From: Amorphochlora amoebiformis | Lineage: Eukaryota; Cercozoa; Chlorarachniophyceae | Reading direction: 5' to 3' | Assembly: GCA_054601695.1 (NCBI GenBank) | Contig: BAAHQB010000056.1 | Coordinates: 496,001 to 560,000 of the forward strand | Length of the DNA: 64,000 nucleotides | Shown: positions 1-64,000 of the stretch, piece by piece | Layout: each line of letters starts with the position of its first letter | Position numbering within the stretch: position 1 is the first letter of the stretch | Made by a program: the position numbers and the translations under genes | Notes under the pieces: generated by a model | The model's database searches: none | Told to the model about the DNA's origin: nothing | Seen by the model: the letters and a program-made list of their open reading frames with translations, nothing else

Positions 1-124
1 ATATATATATATATATATATATAATATATATATATATATATAGATGTACATATATAGGTATAAAGAATTATGCTTATATGAGGATGAGCTAGCGGATAAC
101 GGACTTAGCAAACTCGACATAAAA

Positions 125-760
<636 letters not shown>

Positions 761-829
761 ATATATATACAAATACTATACATAGAGAGTGATGCCCTCC
801 TGCTTTCTTCTTCGTATGCGTTTCCTCCT

Positions 830-1441
830 AAGAGTAGATGGTAACTAAGCCTCTGTTAACACTGCTAGAGGCTTAGCTTAGATCTCGCCCTCTCTCTCTT
901 TTCCTCTCTCTCTCTCTCTCTTTTCCTCTCTCTCTCTCCCTTTTCCTCTCTCTCTCTCTCTCTTTTCCTCTCTCTCTCTCTCTCTCTTTTACTCTCTCTC
1001 TCTCTCTCTTCCTCTCTCTCTCTCTCCCTTTTCCTCTCTCTCTCTCTCTTTTCCTCTCTCTCTCTCTCCCTTTTCCCCTCTCTCTCTCTCTCTCTTTTCC
1101 TCTCTCTCTCTCTCTCTTCCTTTTCCACTCTCTCTCTCTCTCGCGCGCTCTATCTGTCACTCTCTTTCACCTTCACAATCTCTCTCTCTATTTCCTCCCT
1201 CAAAAGATGGCGATTGAGCTTAGGGTTAACGGTAGAGTGTTGGATTAGACCTCTTTCTCTACCCTACAGGATTGGATTATTCAGCATGTCTTAGTCCTAG
1301 GACCATTGACTCCTCTCCGGTAGAGGGTTGGATTAGACCTCTTTCTTTCTCTCTCTCTCTCTCTATCTATCTATTCGTCTCTCTATTCTCTCTCTAGGAG
1401 GGTAGATTGAACGCTAGAGGGTTAGTTTAGATGATTCCTTC

Positions 1442-1500
<59 letters not shown>

Positions 1501-1583
1501 CTCCTGCCTCTATCCCGCTCTCTCTTCTCTCTCTCTCTAAATGGTAATTGGGCTTAGGGTTACCGGTGGAGGGTCGGTTTAGA

Positions 1584-1618
<35 letters not shown>

Positions 1619-1655
1619 TCTCTCTCCCTCTCTCCCTCTCTCTCTTCTCTCTCTC

Positions 1656-1697
<42 letters not shown>

Positions 1698-1763
1698 CTC
1701 TCTCGCCTCTCTCTCTCTCGCCTCTCTCTCTCGCCTCTCTCTCCCTCTCTCTCTTCTCTCTCT

Positions 1764-1804
<41 letters not shown>

Positions 1805-1874
1805 CTCTCTCGCCTCTCTCTCTCTCTCTCTTTCTCTCTCTTCTCTCTCTCCTCTCTCTCTCTCTCTTCTCTCT

Positions 1875-1912
<38 letters not shown>

Positions 1913-2265
1913 ATAAAACACACCCTCTCCTCTTTATTATTATGGTTAGGGTGAAGGCTAGGGCTAGGGTTAGAGCAATGGTTACCTTAGGTCTCTCTCT
2001 CTCTCTTTCTGTCTCTCTTTTTCCTCTCTCTCTCTCTTTCTGTCTCTCTCTTTCCTCTCTCTCTTTCTGTCTCTCTTTTTCCTCTCTCTCTCTCTCTTTC
2101 TGTCTCTCTCTCTTTCCTCTCTCTCTCTCTTTCTGTCTCTCTCTTTCAACTCTCTCTCTCTCTTTCTGTCTCTCTCTTTCCTCTCTCTCTTTCTGTCTCT
2201 CTCTTTCCTCTCTCTCTCTCTTTCTGTCTCTCTTTTTCCTCTCTCTCTCTCTTTTCTGACACACG
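830..2265. repeat. (CT)n blocks led by a recurring ~50 bp unique module
   Basis: Long CT/CTTT tracts (883-1200, 1440-1555, 1588-1912, 1995-2255) are each preceded by a diverged copy of a roughly 50 bp module with the pattern GGCTTAGGGTTA...GGTAGAGGGT...GATTAGATCTCT. I see copies near 830-890, 1207-1255, 1318-1350, 1405-1437, 1541-1590 and 1945-1995. Some contain a single telomere-like TTAGGGTTA. A further 12-20 bp CT variant (CTTTCTGTCTCT) is tandemly repeated at 2005-2235. No protein gene is supported. Confidence 0.75.
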
Positions 2266-2950
2266 AGCACAGTTGCATACAATAAACATATGCAAATAGC
2301 ATATCCATATACATGCTCCACTATGCACAAACATACATATACACATTGTACTATATATACATATGTATATATATGTATATGTATGTATATATATATATAT
2401 ATGTGTATAAAGTATATGAAATATATATGTATGTATGTATGTATGTAAGCACAGCTGCGTGATACAACTACATACATGTACACAATACGGTTGTAACACA
2501 CGTAAATACGTTGGAGCTAACGATGTAAGCTATACATCTACGTACATGCTAATCCTGCCATACAAAACACAGCAGTATACACCTTTATACATCTGCATAT
2601 CAGCCACATTTATGTACATATAATAATAATAATAATACAAATTATATAAAACATAGCTATAAACACACACACACACACATCTGGACATACGTAAGGGTAT
2701 GAATGACTACGTGAATGGTCACGTGACCATCATTATGTACAGACGTGACAATTCGCGCCAGGAATGTAAGGTATTTTCATGATTTCACGTAACCATCACT
2801 ATGTACAGACGTGACAGTTCGCGCCAGGGATGTAAGGTATTTTCATGATTTCGATAAGAACCATGTTATCGTCGAGATAGAAGAGCGAGGTGATAGCTTT
2901 CGGACGGTTAATCAAAAGGTAGGGGGATGTTAGTATATCGATGCGAATGA

Positions 2951-2988
<38 letters not shown>

Positions 2989-3012
2989 ATATGTAAGAGT
3001 ATTAAATATTGA

Positions 3013-3060
<48 letters not shown>

Positions 3061-3075
3061 ACATATATACATATA

Positions 3076-3116
<41 letters not shown>

Positions 3117-3121
3117 ATGTG

Positions 3122-3214
<93 letters not shown>

Positions 3215-3224
3215 AATATATATA

Positions 3225-3273
<49 letters not shown>

Positions 3274-3355
3274 ATATATATTATATGACATAAGTGCACA
3301 TAATCTAGATAATGTAAGTAAGACATTCCGTTGTACAGGAAGAACCTGAAGCTGA

Positions 3356-3439
<84 letters not shown>

Positions 3440-3971
3440 TACATATGCATATATATATATATATATATATACATGTATATATCTATGTGTATGTATGCGT
3501 GTGTGTGTATTTGTATGTGTATATACATGTTAGATTCATACATTCTGGTGTAATGATTCATTCAGCTGTACGGAAAGAACCTGAGGACCACCGATCCAGA
3601 AATGCTGGTCAGAATCCTACAACTCAAAGCGAAAGAAAAGTACAAAATCAGTTTGTCAGGATCCTGAGGACGACAGATTCAGAAATGCTGGTCAGAATCC
3701 TACAACTCAAAGCGAAAGAAAAGTACAAGATCAGTTTATCAGGATCCTGAGGACGACCGATCCAGAAATGCTGGTCAGAATCCTACAAGTCAAAACGAAA
3801 GAAAAGTACAAGATCATGCAGTTTGTCAGGATCGCAGAGAGCGCACACAAGTTCGACTCTAAGTTGTTTTATCGTGTGTGTTCCTTCCTTTGTTTCGGAT
3901 CGATTCTATTAGAATAGATGTATTAAATATGTGTGTATATGTGTAGTAATATGTATGCGTATATGCATATA

Positions 3972-4037
<66 letters not shown>

Positions 4038-4054
4038 ATAAATACCATTTACTC

Positions 4055-4094
<40 letters not shown>

Positions 4095-4276
4095 TATCCT
4101 AGATGTATATATTTTGTATGATATAGATGATACCGTCAGACATAGCATATATATATCATATTATATATATACACATATATATATATATATATTTCTGGAA
4201 TATACTCTAGATACTGAGTATATATATATACTAGTATATACTAGATTTATACGCGTACATATACTAGATCTAGTAG

Positions 4277-4320
<44 letters not shown>

Positions 4321-4642
4321 TTATCTAGTACATCGTACTCTTACGTACACTATCAATTAGATCAATGCCAATAGCTAGATTATCCAGATTATACATTGTG
4401 TACGTACGTTTGAGCAAGGTTAGGTCATTGGAAAGGGAAACATACCTAGATACCACCTAGACCACTAGATACCAGCTAGACCAGACCCACATGTGAAGTT
4501 CACAAATGTAGATATTTTGTTGTTGAAGTAACCAGAAATATACGGTCTAGACCGTATGATATGTAAACTAGTGACTGGAGTATATAGACAATACTAGTAT
4601 ATGTATATATATTATATTATATATATATATATATATATTGTA

Positions 4643-4714
<72 letters not shown>

Positions 4715-4795
4715 TTCTTTTCTGAATTATAACATGTGTAGATCACTGGAAGTGACGCTCATATCAGGTCAAAAATTATTCGAAAGTCGCGGTGA
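2266..4795. other. Gene-poor stretch with two small tandem repeats
   Basis: TA/TG tracts alternate with unique sequence. Two direct repeats are present: a 79 bp-spaced pair (2724-2785 and 2803-2864, containing GTACAGACGTGAC and TCGCGCCAGG) and a three-copy 83 bp repeat (about 3575-3835). The stretch 4100-4700 holds many TATA/CTAG-rich palindromic bits around AGATATACTAG-like strings. I find no exon chain with splice consistency here. Confidence 0.6.
3575..3835. repeat. Three tandem copies of an 83 bp unit
   Basis: Copies start near 3580, 3664 and 3747; each contains GATCCAGAAATGCTGGTCAG (or a near variant) and ends GTTTGTCAGGATC. They differ at a few bases, and the third has a short insertion. 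One plus frame reads [19 protein letters not shown] without stops across one unit, but 83 bp does not keep frame between units. A diverged copy of the leading edge lies at 3325-3355 (GTACAGGAAGAACCTGA), separated by TA tracts. This resembles the exon-edge copies seen in the two large genes, so the source could be an exon of an unrecognised gene. Confidence 0.6.
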
Positions 4796-5034
4796 TTAGG
4801 CAATACGAAGAGGCAGTGTGCTTGTACAAGGGAAAATTCTAATGTGGCGCAAGCCAAGACAAGAAGACAACGCCACAGCCTGTTCAACAGTCCCATGCTC
4901 CATTATCCAAAGCGTTCCGCACGTAGCGATGACCTCGTACTGATGATTTTGTAAACTAGCTGTATGCATGCGTATGCATGTATCGGCTAGACGGTTCCTG
5001 AAGTCATTCAAGTTCCAAGATGTCAGGTTGAAAA
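4796..5034 (-). other. 3' flank of glutamine synthetase
   Basis: Unique sequence immediately after the GS stop; probably 3' UTR and terminator. It contains a palindromic GCATGCGTATGCATG-type stretch at 4966-4981. No other coding signal. Confidence 0.45.
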
Positions 5035-6447
5035 TTAAACCTCAACCGGGTCGGGACCAAGGCAGGTCTCGACCACGAGACGGGTGACGATGTACGGGCA
5101 GCAGTTGGCGGCGGGACGACGGTCCTCGAAGTATCCACAGCCCTTGGCCTTGGTGGAAGAAGGAATACGAATAGAAGCACCTCGGTTTGCAACACCGTAG
5201 GAGAAGGTGCTAATCGAAGCAGTCTCATGCTTGCCAGTAAGACGCTTCTCGTTGTCAGCCCCTGAGGGTTAAAGGTGGTTTAGATGTTTTTAAGTGAAAA
5301 GGGTGTACGTACGCCCTGAGATTTATACCGTACCGTAGTTCTCGATGTGCAGCTTGTGGTTAACCTCAAGCTTCTTCATCATCTTCTCGATGACTGCTAA
5401 GCCTCCCTCCTCGCGAGTGCTATTTGTGGAGAAGTTGGTGTGGCAGCCCGCGCCGTTCCAGTCGCCCTCCTCGATAGGCTTGGGAGCGAACGAGCAGCGT
5501 ATGTTGTAGAACTCGCTGCAGCGCATCATGAGGTAGCGCGACATCCACATGTCATCACCCATCTGGATTCCCTCGCAAGGACCGATTTGGTACTCCCACT
5601 GAGAAGGCATGACCTCGGCGTTAATACCGGAGATTTTTACACCAGCGTAGAGACAGCATTTGTAATGGGCCTCGACGAGCTCACGTCCGATTGCATTGCC
5701 CGTACCTGACACACAAACGAGAATTTCTATTTTAGAACTTTCTCAAAAGGATGTGTAAAATTTGAAGAATGGGCAGACACTTACCAACTCCACAGTAGTA
5801 AGGACCCTGAGGCCCAGCGTAACCATTCTTGGGGAATCCAAGAGGCCATTTGACATCGCCGTGAAGCATGGTGTATTCCTGCTCCAGTCCAAACCACGGC
5901 TCTTCCTTCTCATACTTCTTCATTGCCGAGGCGCAAGCAGCACGGTGGTTGGTAGGGAGAGCATTGCCCTTGTTGTCATACGTGTCACTGATTCACAACG
6001 AAATGACAATTTAGTCGAAATGTCAATTAAGGCAAAACGAATAGATAAAACAGGCCGGCAAGGGAGTGGTACCAGATGACAATAATGTTATCGCCCCGAC
6101 GGAAAGGGTCACGGTAGACGCGGCAAGGCTTCATGATGACCTCAGAGTTGTGTCCGGGAGCCTGGTTTGTCGACGAACCGTCGTAGTTCCAGTCCGGGAG
6201 TTTCTTGATGTCTTCAGTGCCCGTTTTAACCTTGAATTCGAGGGTGCGGCACTTGGAACGGATATCCCAAAGGTCACCACCGAGCCAGATGTATTCGGCC
6301 ATAATCTTTTAACACAAACGCCGTCAAGAAAGTCTACAACCGTCTGACAATTTTTTCATGCAATGCGACACTCTCGCGACATCGTTGGAACCAATAAAAA
6401 AAATTACTGAGCACCTTGCCTCCTTGGTCTAGGTCCTTGTAGTCCAT
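5035..6447 (-). CDS. GLN1: Glutamine synthetase, type II (eukaryotic GSII), complete, 5 exons
   Basis: Makes glutamine from glutamate, ammonia and ATP; the main ammonium-assimilating enzyme. Exons on the minus strand: 6415-6447, 6073-6305, 5785-5987, 5334-5705, 5035-5261; all introns are GT...AG and phases agree, giving 1,068 bp = 355 aa plus TAA. The start is [11 protein letters not shown] in exon 1, joined to [20 protein letters not shown]; the inner ATG at 6302 is not the start because the phase-0 join extends the family's N-terminus. Visible family motifs in order: [15 protein letters not shown] (beta-grasp), [70 protein letters not shown] and [19 protein letters not shown], covering the metal, ammonium and ATP sites. 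No organelle transit peptide is evident, so cytosolic use is inferred. The introns are short (about 70-110 bp) and not repetitive, unlike those of the two neighbouring genes. Confidence 0.97.
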
Positions 6448-6950
6448 TTTAGTGTAGTGTGTTGGGCGTTGTCGGGGCTAGTTGCGCAGCTTCGCAGTCC
6501 GTGGATTGTGGGTTGTGGCGGTCGGTCTGCCTCGGTTCGCGACGTGACTGCTCTTCTTCGGCTAAAATCTGAAACGGCATTTAATGTCCGTATATCGACC
6601 TCTAATACTTATAAAAAAATAAGGTAATTTCAAATCAATTCGGAACTTCGGCATAGTGCATGGAGTCTTTTTTTGGACTATTTCGCTTAAAACTCTGTAA
6701 TAAGCTTTTCCCGATGAGTGCTTGATGTCGAAACATACTTCCTTTTTTACCTAATTTTATCCCATGATCCTTCTCGGTTCAAAACATGCCAGAAGTCAAA
6801 AGCGTTGCCTTCGGATCCCGCCCGGCTGCGTGCTAGCTAATATTCTCGAATTAATTAGAAAGTCGGCGCTTCGGCTCGGACCTGGGGATGGGGTGGGGTT
6901 TCTGGGTCTGAATATGTAGTACATGGATGTTGTGTATTTTTTTGCATAAA
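6448..6950 (-). promoter_or_regulatory. 5' flank of glutamine synthetase
   Basis: About 500 bp of unique, non-repetitive sequence directly upstream of the GS start codon, ending where TA tracts begin. It holds no open frame with family resemblance. An AT-rich stretch near 6608-6625 (sense strand reads as T-rich with TTATAAG) could be a core promoter element, but this is a guess from composition. It is one of the few non-repeat intergenic stretches here, which suggests it is constrained. Confidence 0.4.
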
Positions 6951-6998
6951 TGTATTATTATCTTAGCGGTGAGTGGATGTATTTATATGCACATTTGC

Positions 6999-7044
<46 letters not shown>

Positions 7045-7090
7045 ATGTATATATATAATATATCACACACACATATAATATATATACATA

Positions 7091-7135
<45 letters not shown>

Positions 7136-7136
7136 C

Positions 7137-8185
<1,049 letters not shown>

Positions 8186-8237
8186 ATAACCCTAAGCCAA
8201 CTCAAACCCTAAGCCTAGTCAAAACTATTAACATATA

Positions 8238-8268
<31 letters not shown>

Positions 8269-8294
8269 GTAATTATATATTATATATATTACAC

Positions 8295-8342
<48 letters not shown>

Positions 8343-8423
8343 ATATTATATAGTTGGATTACACAATTACATTACAAAACATACAATATCATATAAAAAT
8401 ATATATATATATATATATATCTA

Positions 8424-8516
<93 letters not shown>

Positions 8517-8639
8517 TATATAATACGTTACGTACATACACATATACATACATATATATACATACATAACACGTTACGTATATATATATACACATATACA
8601 TATACATATATATATATATATATATATGTATATTCTTAT

Positions 8640-9009
8640 ATGTATAATTATGTATTCATATGTATAATACAGTACTAGAATCATTTAAATCTATGAATTT
8701 TAATTAATTTAGGTAAACTGCCCGGTATTAAACAACTAGATGTCTAGAGATGTGCTCCAGGCCATCATAAACTTGACAATGATATGATTGATATCACCAG
8801 TATTATTAATTTATCTAGTTTATTCTCTCGAAGATTCTAGATATTACGTTCTACAAACAAGAACAAGTTCCAGAAATCAACCAAGATAACAATATCGATC
8901 TCATTCGATTTCATTTTTTTTTCTTTTTTTTTTTCGGGTGTTAATATTAGATATTCATACATAACTTCGACTCACAATGCTAGAGCCCCCCCCCCCCCCC
9001 GGTGGTCTA
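8640..9009 (-). other. 3' flank of CAND1 with a 15-base G tract after the stop
   Basis: Unique AT-rich sequence follows the CAND1 stop codon. On the sense strand a run of 15 G (8986-9000) begins only nine bases after the TGA, followed further on by an A-rich stretch (8918-8935). This is probably 3' UTR. I see no clear AATAAA at a fixed distance and no other gene. Confidence 0.5.
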
Positions 9010-42298
<33,289 letters not shown>

Positions 42299-42470
42299 CG
42301 TCCGGAGGACCGTTGGGACGAGCTTCCGTCGACCTTGAAATAGCTTGATCTGGACTCCGTCGCCGCGGAATTATTCGAATATATAATAGTTTATCGGCTG
42401 GAATTTAATATCGATTCGGGCACGTGTCCCTGGCCCCGGAGATCTGCTGGTGACGTGGGGAAATATACAA
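42299..42470. promoter_or_regulatory. Shared divergent promoter of CAND1 and the RWA/CAS1 gene
   Basis: Only 172 bp separate the start codons of the two divergent genes, and this stretch is unique, mixed-GC sequence free of TA and telomere repeats. Both 5' UTRs and both core promoters must lie here or overlap the first exons. The central part is AT-rich around 42370-42410, flanked by GC-rich patches. No factor site can be named from sequence alone. The layout implies co-regulation or at least a common nucleosome-free region. Confidence 0.6.

Positions 42471-64000
<21,530 letters not shown>

Noticed and set aside
865-2501. Arg-Glu and Leu-Ser rich open frames (also near 17100, 25000, 60800-62400)
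   Set aside because: Products of (GA)n/(CT)n tracts; no non-repeat sequence with family resemblance.

Overview
This is nuclear DNA of a eukaryote, very probably a unicellular one. The evidence is dense spliceosomal introns with canonical GT...AG ends, eukaryotic glutamine synthetase, CAND1 and a Golgi CAS1-domain protein, and many interstitial TTAGGG/CCCTAA tracts. I cannot name the lineage. Most of the window is (TA)n, (GA/CT)n and telomere-like repeat. The long Tyr-Ile, Arg-Glu, Leu-Ser and Val-Arg open frames are simple-repeat artefacts, not genes.

Three real genes emerge once exons are joined by splice signal, reading phase and protein family. (1) Glutamine synthetase type II, minus strand, 5035-6447, five exons, complete (355 aa). 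(2) CAND1, the cullin-associated exchange factor, minus strand, 9010-42298: a 33 kb gene with about 58 exons of 28-263 bp, encoding roughly 1,320 aa. (3) A CAS1-domain / RWA-type polytopic O-acetylation protein, plus strand, from 42471 to the right edge, at least 24 exons, lacking only its extreme C-terminus. Genes 2 and 3 are divergent and their start codons are 172 bp apart.

Layout: 1-5034 simple repeats and small tandem repeats; 5035-6447 glutamine synthetase; 6448-9009 its 5' flank, a telomere-like array with embedded unique modules, and TA tracts; 9010-42298 CAND1; 42299-42470 shared divergent promoter; 42471-64000 RWA/CAS1 gene.

The most unusual property is how the introns are built. 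They consist almost entirely of TA or telomere-like arrays whose own sequence supplies the splice signals (GTATAT...TATATAG; CTAAC branch-point-like units with AG). They are also littered with partial copies of the neighbouring exon: copies of a 3' exon edge with its donor lie downstream of the source exon, and copies of a 5' exon edge with its acceptor lie upstream. One such series has about 17 copies. I call these 'exon-edge echoes'; they look like a record of intron growth by local duplication. One RWA exon is duplicated whole with only silent differences and has a length that forbids using both copies together.
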